DNA of 64,000 nt from Colwellia psychrerythraea (lineage in GTDB: Bacteria > Pseudomonadota > Gammaproteobacteria > Enterobacterales > Alteromonadaceae). Shown here piece after piece: positions 18,544 through 28,299 of this stretch. Both the position numbers and the translations under genes were made by a program. Under the pieces are notes generated by a model that searched no databases, was not told the origin of the DNA, and saw only the letters and a list, made by a program, of their open reading frames with translations. Numbering within the stretch: position 1 is the first letter of the stretch; the number at the start of each line of letters is the position of its first letter. The stretch lies in NCBI RefSeq assembly GCF_000764225.1, contig NZ_JQED01000007.1, positions 62,001-126,000 on the forward strand. The letters are read 5' to 3'.

Positions 18544-19962
18544 TTAGGTATGACTTTTATTTTTCTTTGATAAAGTCGGTAGGGTAATAATAACTTTAAG
18601 GCCGCTTGATTCTTGATTTTGAGCGATGATCTCACCTTGGTGAAATAGTATCGCTTGTTGAGCTATGGCTAGGCCTAAACCAGTACCCCCACTGCTCCTA
18701 TCTCTAGCATCAGCGACACGAAAGAAAGGCGTAAAAAGCTTGGCTATCATTTCATTTGGTACACCAGATCCTTGATCAGAAACACTTAACATTAGCTGTT
18801 CATTTTGTTGAGTCAACTCAACCGACACGACTTTATCGTGTGGCGAGTATTTCACCGCATTATTGACAACATTACTGATAGCGCTGCTCAGTAGTTTACT
18901 GTCCGCCAATAGTACACAGTTTTCTTGTGCTTTGAGCCTTATAGTGACAGCTTTACTGGTCGCAAAGTATTGGCAATCATTAACCACTTTTGTGACTAAA
19001 GCACTGAGATCAGTATTATCAGCAGCAAATACAGTTTGGTTATGCTCTAACCTTGAAAGCGTAAGAACATCAGCTATCATTTCATCTAATCGCTCAACTT
19101 CTGTTTCACAGCGGTTTAAATGCTTTTGTTGTTCAATATCATTGCCGATATTTTTTTCGGCTAAAGCTACCGCGAGCTGCAACCGCGTTAATGGCGATCT
19201 TAGTTCATGTGACACATCACCTAATAAACGTTGATGCGCCGTGATATTGTTTTCTAGTTGTTCTGCCATTTGATTAAAACTGCGAGCAAGGCTACCAAAT
19301 TCATCAGAGCGTTGATCAAACTTTGTGATGCGAGTGGTTAAATTGCCTTCGCCTATATCCTCACTCGCTTTTTGAATGGCTATTAAAGGCTTGGTAAAGG
19401 TCTTTGCGAGTAACCAACATGCCAGAAAGCTGATGGTAAGTAGCATTAATAAACGCAACGCAATGGGCAGTTGATTGACCAAACTAACAATTCGTTTACG
19501 GTGTACGTTATTGGCAATGAATAATTGAAATTGCTCGCCGTTAATGACGATGGGCTCAGAAGAAGTGACTTTGGTAAATGCAAAATCAACCGTAACGGGG
19601 TTTTGAAGAGGATGCTTTGCTAGATAGCTTTTTACTTCAAACCAACCGCGTTTTCTTGGTGAATATATATGGTTAGTGGTTATATTTTTGATGATTAAGT
19701 GCTGGTGGTGTTTACGGCGGAACTTCTCCTGAACAGCTTTAAGCTCTATATTATTTTTATTCGCCAATCGCTGCGTGTATTTGGTTAATAATACTAATTG
19801 TTGTGGGTTAGCTTGCTCTTGAGTAGGTGAATGCCTAAATTGCATGGTCACAAGGTAACTAATTAGTACAGAGGTGAGTATGACTAACCAGAAAGCGAGG
19901 AAAAGTTTTAGGCTAATGCCTAAAGAAAACCTTTTAGTGCCTGCAAAGGGAAATTTTCTCAT
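18544..19962 (-). CDS. cpxA: Envelope-stress sensor histidine kinase CpxA
   Basis: A 472-residue inner-membrane kinase. Two membrane segments (~17-40 and ~168-190) flank a periplasmic sensor domain. HAMP (~190-245), the HisKA box with the phospho-acceptor His in GDVSHELRSPLTRL (~250), and the ATPase domain with N (NVVNNAVKYSP), G1 (DQGSGVP), F and G2 (GGTGLGLAIA) boxes follow. It starts 2 bp after the cpxR stop, so both are one operon. Family role: senses misfolded envelope proteins and phosphorylates CpxR. The CpxP-like gene next door supports the name. Confidence 0.87.
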   Translation of the reverse strand: MRKFPFAGTKRFSLGISLKLFLAFWLVILTSVLISYLVTMQFRHSPTQEQANPQQLVLLTKYTQRLANKNNIELKAVQEKFRRKHHQHLIIKNITTNHIYSPRKRGWFEVKSYLAKHPLQNPVTVDFAFTKVTSSEPIVINGEQFQLFIANNVHRKRIVSLVNQLPIALRLLMLLTISFLACWLLAKTFTKPLIAIQKASEDIGEGNLTTRITKFDQRSDEFGSLARSFNQMAEQLENNITAHQRLLGDVSHELRSPLTRLQLAVALAEKNIGNDIEQQKHLNRCETEVERLDEMIADVLTLSRLEHNQTVFAADNTDLSALVTKVVNDCQYFATSKAVTIRLKAQENCVLLADSKLLSSAISNVVNNAVKYSPHDKVVSVELTQQNEQLMLSVSDQGSGVPNEMIAKLFTPFFRVADARDRSSGGTGLGLAIAQQAILFHQGEIIAQNQESSGLKVIITLPTLSKKNKSHT

Positions 19963-19964
19963 AA

Positions 19965-20693
19965 CTATTCATCCCCTTGTAAAAAGACGTAACCGGCACC
20001 ACGTACCGTTTTCATTTTATCGATAGGGTCAATAACCAGAAGCTTTCTACGCACATTGCCCACATGCACATCAATAGTTCTATCGTAAGGACTGAGTTTA
20101 CGTTTCAGCACTTGTTCAGATATTTCAGCTTTACTAATAACTTTACTATGATTTTCAATTAAATAAACCAGCACTAAATATTCAGTACCTGTTAATTCAA
20201 GTAGATGTCCTCGACAGGTTATTTCACGAGTTGCTTGATTAACCTTAACTTGATTTATGATTAATTGTTTACTTGTAATGTTTACCTCTGCTGTATTTTG
20301 ACTTTCAACGATGGAAATACGTCTTAATATAGCGTTAATGCGCGCTAGTAATTCACGATGTTTGAACGGTTTTGCCAAGTAATCATCAGCCCCTAATTCA
20401 AGTCCCAAAATGCGGTCATTATCATCGCCTTTAGCCGTTAACATCAAAATAGGTGTTTTATGATTGCCACCTAAGGCTTTTAATACTTCAAAACCATTTA
20501 ATATTGGCATCATGACATCAAGTAAAATTAAATCAAAATTGTCATCAAAGGCTTTTGCTAAACCACTAGCACCATCTAAACATGAGGTTACTTTAAAATT
20601 TTCGCTTTCAAGATACTCAGTTAATAATTCGGCAAGTTCAGCATCATCGTCAATTAATAAAATATGTTTAGTTTGCATAGAAGATTGAGTCAT
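19965..20693 (-). CDS. cpxR: Response regulator CpxR (OmpR family)
   Basis: A 242-residue protein with a receiver domain at ~8-125 (acidic pocket DDD near 16-18, phospho-Asp in LLLDVMMP, Lys in YLAKPF) and an OmpR winged helix at ~145-240 (SPYDRTIDVHVGNVRRKL). A second ATG five codons in (MQTKHILLIDDD) would match E. coli CpxR better, so the start may be 20678. It is divergent from the cpxP-like gene, with an exact CpxR box between them, which implies control of that promoter and perhaps its own. Confidence 0.88.
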   Translation of the reverse strand: MTQSSMQTKHILLIDDDAELAELLTEYLESENFKVTSCLDGASGLAKAFDDNFDLILLDVMMPILNGFEVLKALGGNHKTPILMLTAKGDDNDRILGLELGADDYLAKPFKHRELLARINAILRRISIVESQNTAEVNITSKQLIINQVKVNQATREITCRGHLLELTGTEYLVLVYLIENHSKVISKAEISEQVLKRKLSPYDRTIDVHVGNVRRKLLVIDPIDKMKTVRGAGYVFLQGDE

Positions 20694-20789
20694 TTGAGGG
20701 CTGCTTTTTAGTAATAAGTGACTAAGTTTGCGCTTTCTTAGTGGTAATTACCTCGTAGTTTACGTGAATTTTGTGAAGCAGAAAATAAC

Positions 20790-20804
20790 TTTACATAGCT
20801 TTAC
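20790..20804 (-). promoter_or_regulatory. CpxR binding site
   Basis: On the minus strand the sequence is GTAAA-GCTAT-GTAAA, an exact match to the E. coli CpxR consensus GTAAA-N5-GTAAA. It lies in the 200-bp divergent region between cpxR and the cpxP-like gene, about 90 bp before the latter's ATG. A weaker half-match (TTTAC-N5-TTTTG) is at 20759-20773. Confidence 0.8.
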
Positions 20805-20893
20805 ATAGCCTTGCACTGCTTTGCAAAAAGACTGGATATACTAAAGCTGAATTTAATTATCTTGTAAAAAACGAAGCCAAAAGGAACTATCAA

Positions 20894-21352
20894 ATGAAAA
20901 TCACATTAAAAAATATTGCAGTAGTCACTTCACTTTGCTCAGCATTGGTTTTAGCTCCTGCCAGCTTTGCAGGCCATAACGGTGGTAATTATCAAGGTGA
21001 GCGTGATAATGGTTATCATCAAATGAGTGAAAAAAAACTCGCGAAACTCAGCCGTAAATTAGGCCTGTCAGAGAGTCAACAAGCTGATATTAAAGTGCTG
21101 AGAAATGAAGAAAAAGCGCAAATTGAAGCCTTAAAGCCGGCAATGAAAGCTTTTAGAGAGCAAGTTAAAACACTAATGTCTGCAGATAATTTTGATGAAG
21201 AAGCTTTTGTGCAACTACAAGCTAGTAATCAGGATGTTTTTGCTGCAATGGCATTGATTAAAGCAAAAAGTAAGTTTGCCATGAAAGGTGTGTTAACACA
21301 GGAGCAATTAGCTAAATTTCGCTCTATGAAACATAAACGTTCACGTCGTTAA
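20894..21352 (+). CDS. cpxP: CpxP/Spy-family periplasmic stress protein
   Basis: A 152-residue protein with a signal peptide (cleaved after ~25, PASFAG) and a mostly helical mature part. The two LTxxQ-type motifs that define the family are present as LSESQ (~57) and LTQEQ (~138). CpxP binds and inhibits CpxA and helps misfolded proteins; Spy is an ATP-independent chaperone. Divergent placement next to cpxRA favours CpxP. AAAAGGA 6-12 nt before the ATG is the ribosome binding site. Confidence 0.82.
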   Translation: MKITLKNIAVVTSLCSALVLAPASFAGHNGGNYQGERDNGYHQMSEKKLAKLSRKLGLSESQQADIKVLRNEEKAQIEALKPAMKAFREQVKTLMSADNFDEEAFVQLQASNQDVFAAMALIKAKSKFAMKGVLTQEQLAKFRSMKHKRSRR

Positions 21353-21390
21353 TTAAACAACTGCTGTTAGTGCGTTTGGTGATAGGTATA

Positions 21391-21418
21391 AAAAATCCGA
21401 TTTGACATCGGATTTTTT
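21391..21418. terminator. Bidirectional terminator between cpxP and hpt
   Basis: AAAAATCCGAT and ATCGGATTTTTT flank a 5-nt loop. The A and T runs on both sides allow termination of both convergent genes. Confidence 0.88.
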
Positions 21419-21444
21419 GTGTTAAGAACTTCTGCTAATTTGAC

Positions 21445-21975
21445 TCATGCTGTTGGAATAACCTTACCAATATAAGGAAGGTGACGATACTTTTGCGCAT
21501 AATCAATCCCAACACCTACAACAAATTCATCTGGGATTTCAAAACCAATCCATTTAACCGCAACATCTTCTTCGCGGCGAGTAGGTTTATCTAATAAGGT
21601 ACAAATCTGAATAGAGTTAGGCTCACGTAGATTTAATATCTGTAATACTTTATTTAGTGTATTTCCGGTATCAATAATATCTTCTACTAACAAAACATCT
21701 TTGCCCTCAATGGCATCATCAAGATCTTTTAATATATGTACATCGCGAGAGCTCTCCATGTTATTGCCATAACTCGATGCAGTCATAAAATCTACGCTGT
21801 GGTTGACCTTAATAGCTCTTGCCAAGTCAGCCATAAAAACAAATGATCCGCGCAATAAACCGACCATAACTAAGTTCTCACTGTTTTTATAATGCTCGCT
21901 AATTTGTAGCCCTAATTGCTCTACACGTGCTTTAATTTTCTCTTCTGAGATCATAACTTCAATAGTATGTTTCAT
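21445..21975 (-). CDS. hpt: Hypoxanthine phosphoribosyltransferase
   Basis: A 176-residue cytoplasmic purine-salvage enzyme that transfers phosphoribosyl from PRPP to hypoxanthine or guanine. The PRPP loop [14 protein letters not shown] (~95-108), the flexible loop residues SSYGN and the C-terminal Asp-containing segment [20 protein letters not shown] are in place. Length fits the family. It has its own upstream region, because a terminator lies between it and the purine permease gene upstream on the same strand; the two are functionally related. Confidence 0.93.
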   Translation of the reverse strand: MKHTIEVMISEEKIKARVEQLGLQISEHYKNSENLVMVGLLRGSFVFMADLARAIKVNHSVDFMTASSYGNNMESSRDVHILKDLDDAIEGKDVLLVEDIIDTGNTLNKVLQILNLREPNSIQICTLLDKPTRREEDVAVKWIGFEIPDEFVVGVGIDYAQKYRHLPYIGKVIPTA

Positions 21976-22036
21976 CGTTCTCTCTTTCTATTCGATCGTA
22001 AATAATGGTAATGAGTAGTTAAAATAACATTAAGAC

Positions 22037-22065
22037 AAAAAAGCCTTTGCGAGCAAAGGCTTTTT
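22037..22065 (-). terminator. Terminator of the purine permease gene
   Basis: AAGCCTTTGC pairs with GCAAAGGCTT around a short centre, with A and T runs on either side. It lies 35 bp beyond the permease stop on the minus strand. Confidence 0.85.
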
Positions 22066-22099
22066 ACTAATACAGAATGGCTGTCTAACCCATATGGCG

Positions 22100-23548
22100 T
22101 TAATTTAAGAAAATAAACTTAGCAATAAATAACACAGTTAATGCCCAAACACCGTTAGAGACTTGGCTTGATTTTCCTGAGCCTACTTTTAATATGGTGT
22201 AAGTGATGAAACCAAAAGCAATACCATTTGCAATGGAAAAAGTGAACGCCATCATCACCGTTGTACATACGGCAGGCGCATATTCAGTTAAGTCGTCCCA
22301 ATCCAAGCCTCTAAGTGAGCTCATCATTAACATGGCAACGTAAATAAGTGCGCCATCAACAGCAAAACCAGGCAACATTTGTGCTAGTGGTAAGAAAAAC
22401 ACCCCAGCAGCAAACAATAAGCCGATAGTAACGGCGGTAAGGCCAGTACGTCCACCCACGGCAACACCTGCGGCAGACTCAACATAAGAGGTTACTGGAG
22501 GACAACCAAAAGCAGTACCGATAACAGATGATACAGAATCCGCTTTTAACGACTTACTTAAACCTTCAATTTTACCATTTTCATCTTGCAAATTAGCACG
22601 CTCAGCAACACCCATTAAGGTACCTGCGGTATCGAAGATATTAACAAATAAGAAAGTTACAATGACAGGAATTAAAGCGACTTCAAAAGCACCAACAATA
22701 TCTGCTTTCCATAAAATAGGCTCAAGCGCAGAAAACTCTGGGATGGCAAGTAAACCTTTATAGGCAACAAAACCAGATGATGGGGCAAATGATTTAGCCG
22801 CTTCTGCAACAACGAAGAAATCAGTTGGCAGTACCCAAGTCATTGCAAAGGCAATAAAGGTCGTTGCAGCTATACCAATTAATACAGCACCAAAAACTTT
22901 ACGGTAGCTTAAAATCGCTATCAATAAAAAGCTTAAGAAACCTAATGCCGGAGCTTCAGGACCAAATTGACCAAAACCAAAGTGAGTTAAATCGGCTAAT
23001 GCAACAACATTATCAGGGTTAGCAACAACAATGCCGGTAAAACGTAATCCAATGAAACCAAGGAAAAGTCCAACACCTGCGGTCATCGCAAGTCGTAAAC
23101 TCATGGGGATACTATCTAGCATCCACTCCCTAAGTCGAGTAACACTCATCAAGACGAAAATAACACCAGAAAGGAATACCGCACCTAAGGCAACTTGCCA
23201 ACTGTAACCCATGGAACCAACGACGGAGAAAGTGAAAAAGGCGTTTAATCCCATGCCAGGTGCTAGGCCTACTGGCCAGTTAGCGTACATCCCCATTAAA
23301 ATGGTTGCAATGGCTGCACCTAAACATGTTGCAAGAAATAACCCATCAAATGGCATGCCTGTTTTAGACATTATAATAGGGTTTAAAAACATAATATACG
23401 ACATAGTCACGAAGGTGGTAAGCCCGGCCATGAGTTCTGTTTTTATCGTGGTATTATGCTGTGATAGTTTAAAAAGACGCTCTAATAGACCGACGCCTTC
23501 ATTTTGCTCTACAGCTTGATTTTCTTGAGATTTGCTAACCTGTTCCAT
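22100..23548 (-). CDS. NCS2/AzgA-family purine (guanine/hypoxanthine) permease
   Basis: A 482-residue inner-membrane transporter with about 12-14 hydrophobic segments. AzgA-type signatures are visible: PVGLAPGMGLNAFFTF, FDTAGTLMGVAERANL, and the binding-site stretch GCPPVTSYVESAAGVAVGGRTG. The family imports adenine, guanine or hypoxanthine with protons. Placement upstream of hpt suggests uptake of hypoxanthine or guanine for salvage. Which purine is preferred cannot be read from the sequence. Confidence 0.88.
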   Translation of the reverse strand: MEQVSKSQENQAVEQNEGVGLLERLFKLSQHNTTIKTELMAGLTTFVTMSYIMFLNPIIMSKTGMPFDGLFLATCLGAAIATILMGMYANWPVGLAPGMGLNAFFTFSVVGSMGYSWQVALGAVFLSGVIFVLMSVTRLREWMLDSIPMSLRLAMTAGVGLFLGFIGLRFTGIVVANPDNVVALADLTHFGFGQFGPEAPALGFLSFLLIAILSYRKVFGAVLIGIAATTFIAFAMTWVLPTDFFVVAEAAKSFAPSSGFVAYKGLLAIPEFSALEPILWKADIVGAFEVALIPVIVTFLFVNIFDTAGTLMGVAERANLQDENGKIEGLSKSLKADSVSSVIGTAFGCPPVTSYVESAAGVAVGGRTGLTAVTIGLLFAAGVFFLPLAQMLPGFAVDGALIYVAMLMMSSLRGLDWDDLTEYAPAVCTTVMMAFTFSIANGIAFGFITYTILKVGSGKSSQVSNGVWALTVLFIAKFIFLN

Positions 23549-24246
23549 AACTACAGTTCTCTAGTTGATTTATATTTAAGGTCGTTTATTTGTGTTTTTT
23601 TAAGTTTGACCTGCTTGTAATAATTTTAAAACTTAACTTTGTCCTCGCTACTCTATCAATAAGGTTGATAATGTCAGCGATTGCTCATTCGTTGAAAGAG
23701 GCTGTAATGCATCTAACCTCTGTGAAGCTAATTTATTAAGACATAAATACAAAGCAAAGTTAACAAGTAAAACACTTTGTCAATTCCGTATAGTGAAACC
23801 TGGGTAGAGTTTAAGATATGTAAAATATCTTATAAAACTAAGGGTAACGAGAGAGAACGGTGAAAGGGATAATGCTTAAATTTTGCACCGTAAGACCTTG
23901 TTAGTCTTAATTATAAGTAATCTATCAGTATCAGTACAGCTTCCTGAATCGTTTTGCTTTACTAATGTATTTTTTGGTATTAAATCTGCTTACCTAATGA
24001 ACAGTGCTGTTTATCTAATGAACAACATAGTAATCCTATACCTAAAACAGAAAACTTGTCAATAGTGTCAAGAAATGCTTTTATAGTGTAAAATCCGTGT
24101 CTGGTTCTCTTGAGAATCTTTAACAATATTTAATAATGTTCAACTGAATATTTTTCTGGCGCCTGTTATTTCGACCAAGATATCAAAAATGCGATATCCA
24201 AGACTTGACTCATATTGCCACTAACAAACATTTAAATTAGGTAGCC
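23549..24246. other. 698-bp divergent intergenic region
   Basis: It lies between the leftward permease gene and the rightward SulP gene and should hold both promoters. A perfect 8-bp hairpin, TAAGATAT/ATATCTTA with a 5-nt loop (23813-23833), lies in the distal leader of the permease side. TTGACA on the minus strand (23779-23784) is a perfect -35 hexamer but its -10 partner is weak. A GATATC pair (24179-24184 and 24193-24198) sits close to sulP. Short open frames here look like chance. Confidence 0.4.
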
Positions 24247-25857
24247 ATGCTTTCTTTATCACATTTTAATCGACAAACTATTAAAGGCGATATTTTTGGT
24301 GCGTTAACATCAACAATCGTTGCTTTACCTTTTGCGTTAGCATTCGGCGTTACTTCTGGTGCTGGGGCAAGTGCTGGTATTTATTGTGCCATTCTAACGG
24401 GGTTATTCGCTTCTTTATTTGGTGGTACCAATCAACAGATCTCTGGCCCAAACACCGGCTTAACCGTTGCCATGGTTGCCATATTGACTAGTTTTGTTGC
24501 GCAATCGCCTGATAACGGCATTGCCGCTGCCTTTACTGTGGTGAGTTTAGCTGGTTTATTTCAAATGTGCTTTGGCATATTTAAGCTTGGGAAATATTTT
24601 ACTCTCGTTTCATATCCTGTCATTTCAGGATTTACCTCGGGTATCGGCGTATTAATAATTCTTTCCCAACTTGAGCCTTTATTTGGTCAATCACTTGCGG
24701 ACATGTCTTTCTCATTAAGTATGATATCAAGTAACAATACATTGTTAGGGTTGTCATGTTTAGTGATACTGTTTTTATGGCCACAAAAGTATAGTCGAGT
24801 TGTGCCTGCTAGTATTATTGCTGTTGCGGCAGCGACCGTATTCTATGTTTTGTCGGGGGTGGAAATACCAGTAGTAGGTGCTATTTCCAGCGAACTGCCT
24901 TCATTTAGTTTACCTATATGGGACAGTGCCTTAGCCAGTGAAATGATTAAATCGGCGTTATTAATTGCGACATTAAGTACGTTAGACTCATTAATGACCT
25001 CATTAACCGTAGATAGTATTACCAATGAATTGCATGACTCCGACCAAGAGCTTGTTGGTCAAGGCATTGGTAATATTGTTGCCGGTTTGTTTGGAGCATT
25101 ACCCGGTGGCGGCGCGACAATGCGTACAGTAACTAATTTAAGAGCGGGAGGCACGACACCGTTATCAGGCATCCTTCATGCAATCTTTATATTAGCCATT
25201 GTTTTATGGGCGGGAGAATATACTGCCTATATTCCTGTTGCAGTACTGGCCGCTATTTTAACACATGTTGGTATTAGTATTATTGATTGGAACTTCCTTA
25301 AGCGATTACATCAAGTTCCGCTGTTTAGTGCTGGCTTGATGCTGTCAACCTTGGTGATGTCAGTTGCTTTTGACTTAGTCACAGCAGTATTAGTGGGGGT
25401 ATTTATAGCAAACCTGGTTACCATTCGCCGTTTATCAGAAATACAGCTTGATAATATTAAATTGTGTACGGCTAATGAAGCTGAACATTTATCATCGCCT
25501 GAAAAGCAATTATTAACATCAATGAATGATCGCGTGTTACTGCTGAATATCTCTGGACCGATAGGGTTTGGTGTCGCGCGAGGCTTAAAACAAAGTGTTT
25601 CCGAGTCGGATCAAAATAAAACCTTGCTGATTGATTTAACTGATGCTCGCTTTGTAGGTATCACTAGTACTATTGCTATTGAAGAGATTATTGTTAGTTA
25701 CCAAAACCAAGGAAGAGACATCTTATTATCCAGTGTTTGTCAACGTGTTGTGGAAGATTTTAATAAGTTGAAGTTACTTGATAAAATTCCCAAACAACAT
25801 GTTTTTGAAACTAGATTAGATGCACTAAGTTATTTAGCTAAGCAAGTCTCTGGTTAA
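24247..25857 (+). CDS. SulP-family inorganic anion transporter with STAS domain
   Basis: A 536-residue membrane protein with an N-terminal transport domain of many hydrophobic helices (~20-400) that includes GLYCAILTGLFASLFGGTNQ-like and DSLMTSLTVDSIT signatures, and a C-terminal cytoplasmic STAS domain (~425-530). The family moves sulfate, bicarbonate or other anions, often with sodium or protons; the substrate is not evident. GlyGlyGlyAlaThrMetArg (~285) is the usual conserved core. It is monocistronic, with a terminator behind it. Confidence 0.9.
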   Translation: MLSLSHFNRQTIKGDIFGALTSTIVALPFALAFGVTSGAGASAGIYCAILTGLFASLFGGTNQQISGPNTGLTVAMVAILTSFVAQSPDNGIAAAFTVVSLAGLFQMCFGIFKLGKYFTLVSYPVISGFTSGIGVLIILSQLEPLFGQSLADMSFSLSMISSNNTLLGLSCLVILFLWPQKYSRVVPASIIAVAAATVFYVLSGVEIPVVGAISSELPSFSLPIWDSALASEMIKSALLIATLSTLDSLMTSLTVDSITNELHDSDQELVGQGIGNIVAGLFGALPGGGATMRTVTNLRAGGTTPLSGILHAIFILAIVLWAGEYTAYIPVAVLAAILTHVGISIIDWNFLKRLHQVPLFSAGLMLSTLVMSVAFDLVTAVLVGVFIANLVTIRRLSEIQLDNIKLCTANEAEHLSSPEKQLLTSMNDRVLLLNISGPIGFGVARGLKQSVSESDQNKTLLIDLTDARFVGITSTIAIEEIIVSYQNQGRDILLSSVCQRVVEDFNKLKLLDKIPKQHVFETRLDALSYLAKQVSG

Positions 25858-25908
25858 AGCGCAGAATAGCGTTAATAAGCTAGAAAATAGATTTTTACAA
25901 AACATAAT

Positions 25909-25944
25909 AAAGCACCTAAGAAAATTAGTCTCGGGTGCTTTTTT
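25909..25944 (+). terminator. Terminator of SulP gene
   Basis: AAAGCACC pairs with GGTGCTTT across a 17-nt loop and is followed by further T residues. Confidence 0.7.
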
Positions 25945-26112
25945 ATTTATATTTTGGTACTTACGAATAAAAAACAAAAATATACCACTTCATCAACCAT
26001 TATTAGAATAATTAATACAAGTTTTCCAAGACTATTGGCGCAAAAAAAACGATAATTAGCGGCATAAAGCTCAATGCGCCGATTGGCCGCAAATAACTGT
26101 GGAAATTATTCA

Positions 26113-28299
26113 ATGGAAATCAAAGTTAACTTTCTCGACAACCTTAGGCTTGAAGCCAAGTTTGATGATTTTAGTGTCATCGCTGATCAGCCTATTCGTT
26201 ATAAAGGTGACGGCTCAGCCCCCGGTCCTTTTGATTACTTCTTAGCATCTTCTGCCATGTGTGCGGCGTACTTCGTCAAAGTTTATTGTAATTCTCGTGA
26301 TATCCCGACTGACAATATTCGCTTGTCGCAAAATAATATTGTTGACCCAGAAAATAGATACAATCAAATTTTTCAAATTCAGGTTGAGTTACCAGAGAGT
26401 ATTTCTGATAAAGACAAACAAGGTATTTTACGTTCTATCGATCGGTGTACCGTAAAAAAAGTTGTTCAACAGGGGCCTGAGTTTAAAGTTGAGGCCGTTG
26501 AAAGCCTTGAAGATGATGCGCAAGCAATGTTGATGCAGCAACCTGAAGATGGCACTAGCACCTTTATTTTAGGTAAAGATTTACCTTTAGAAGAAACCAT
26601 CGCCAATATGTCAGGGCTTTTAGCTGATCTTGGAATGAAGATTGAAATATCCTCGTGGCGCAATATTGTACCGAATGTTTGGTCACTTCATATTCGTGAT
26701 GCCGCATCTCCAATGTGCTTTACCAATGGTAAAGGCGCAACGAAAGAAAGCGCTCTTGCTTCAGCTTTAGGTGAGTTTATTGAGCGTCTTAACTGTAACT
26801 TCTTTTATAATGACCAATTTTTTGGAACTGAAATTGCTACCAGTGACTTTGTCCATTACCCCAATGAAAAATGGTTTAAAGCAAATGAAAATGATGCATT
26901 ACCAAGTGATATTTTGGATGAGTATTGCTTAGCTATTTACAACCCAGAAAATGAACTACGTGCGTCTAATTTGATTGATACCAACTCAGGGATGACGGAG
27001 CGTGGTATTTGTTCAATTCCGTATGTGCGTCAATCAGACGGAGAAACGGTTTATTTCCCGTCAAACTTAATTGAAAACTTATTTTTAAGTAATGGCATGA
27101 GCGCAGGTAACAACCTAGCTGAAGCGCAAGTGCAATGTTTATCAGAAATATTTGAACGCGCCGTTAAAAAGCAGATTATTGCTGAAGAAATTGTGTTACC
27201 AGAAGTACCAAAAGAGGTTATTGCAAAATACCCTGCAATTTTAGCAGGTATTGAAGGGCTAGAAGCACAAGGCTTTCCTGTTGTAGTAAAAGATGCCTCG
27301 TTAGGTGGTCAATTTCCAGTGATGTGTGTCACCCTGATGAACCCTAAAACGGGTGGTGTTTTTGCCTCCTTTGGTGCTCACCCAAGTTTTGAAGTGGCGT
27401 TAGAGCGTAGCTTAACAGAGCTTTTACAAGGCCGTAGCTTTGAAGGGTTAAATGACGTTCCTAAACCTACTTTTAATAGTATGGCGGTAACTGAGCCAGA
27501 AAACTTTGTTGACCATTTTATTGACTCAACGGGTGTTATTTCATGGCGTTTCTTTAGTAATAAACATGATTATGAATTTGTTGAATGGGACTTTTCTGGC
27601 AGCAATGAAGAAGAAAATGCTGGTTTGATGGCTATTTTGAAAGGCTTAGGCAAAGAAGTGTACATTGCCGAATTTAATCAATTGGGCGCTACAGCATGTC
27701 GCATTCTAGTGCCGGATTATTCAGAAGTGTACCCGGTAGAAGACTTGATTTGGGATAATACTAATAAATCACTTGATTATCGCGAAGATATCTTAAACCT
27801 TCACCGCTTGAGTGAAGATGAATTAACCAGTTTATTTGAACGTTTAGAAGATAGCCAACAAGATAATTATATTGATATTCGAACCTTAATTGGCATTGAA
27901 TTTGATGAAAACACCGTTTGGGGTCAGCTAACGATTCTTGAGCTTAAGATTCTAATCTGCCTAGCCCTTGGTGCTCTTGAAGATGCTACTGAGCTCGTGG
28001 GAGAGTTTTTACAATATAATGATAATACCGTTGAACGTGGTTTATTCTATCAAGCAGTTCACGCTGTTCTTGAAGTCACTCTTGATGAAGAGATGGAGCT
28101 TGAAGATTATATCGGTAACTTTAACAGAATGTTTGGTGAAGAAAATATGAACAATGTTGTGGGTTCAGTTTATGGCGAAGTAAGATTCTTTGGGCTAACA
28201 GAAACGAGCATGGGACTTGAAGGCTTAGATAAACACTTAAGATTGATTGAAAGTTACAAAAAACTGCATCAAGCGCGTAAATTTGCCGCAGAAAAATAA
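26113..28299 (+). CDS. OsmC-YcaO fusion protein
   Basis: I prefer the ATG at 26113 (728 residues, GGAA 11 nt upstream) to one 39 bp earlier. Residues ~1-125 form an OsmC domain with both family cysteines (AMCAAYF and DRCTVKK). Residues ~160-580 form a YcaO domain with the ATP-binding signature NGKGATKESALASALGEFIERLN. A helical tail follows; the PxPxP end of peptide-modifying YcaOs is absent. YcaO enzymes activate amide backbones with ATP. In E. coli YcaO assists RimO in methylthiolating ribosomal protein S12, and rimO is also in this window (55152). The OsmC fusion suggests a sulfur or thiol step. No precursor peptide gene is adjacent. Confidence 0.88.
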   Translation: MEIKVNFLDNLRLEAKFDDFSVIADQPIRYKGDGSAPGPFDYFLASSAMCAAYFVKVYCNSRDIPTDNIRLSQNNIVDPENRYNQIFQIQVELPESISDKDKQGILRSIDRCTVKKVVQQGPEFKVEAVESLEDDAQAMLMQQPEDGTSTFILGKDLPLEETIANMSGLLADLGMKIEISSWRNIVPNVWSLHIRDAASPMCFTNGKGATKESALASALGEFIERLNCNFFYNDQFFGTEIATSDFVHYPNEKWFKANENDALPSDILDEYCLAIYNPENELRASNLIDTNSGMTERGICSIPYVRQSDGETVYFPSNLIENLFLSNGMSAGNNLAEAQVQCLSEIFERAVKKQIIAEEIVLPEVPKEVIAKYPAILAGIEGLEAQGFPVVVKDASLGGQFPVMCVTLMNPKTGGVFASFGAHPSFEVALERSLTELLQGRSFEGLNDVPKPTFNSMAVTEPENFVDHFIDSTGVISWRFFSNKHDYEFVEWDFSGSNEEENAGLMAILKGLGKEVYIAEFNQLGATACRILVPDYSEVYPVEDLIWDNTNKSLDYREDILNLHRLSEDELTSLFERLEDSQQDNYIDIRTLIGIEFDENTVWGQLTILELKILICLALGALEDATELVGEFLQYNDNTVERGLFYQAVHAVLEVTLDEEMELEDYIGNFNRMFGEENMNNVVGSVYGEVRFFGLTETSMGLEGLDKHLRLIESYKKLHQARKFAAEK

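Noticed and set aside
23549..23880. Purine riboswitch in the leader of the purine permease gene
   Set aside because: The conserved core sequences and the three-way junction were not found; only one AT-rich hairpin is visible.
23883..24065. 60-codon open frame between the purine permease and SulP genes
   Set aside because: No ribosome binding site, no protein-like composition, and it lies in the divergent promoter region.
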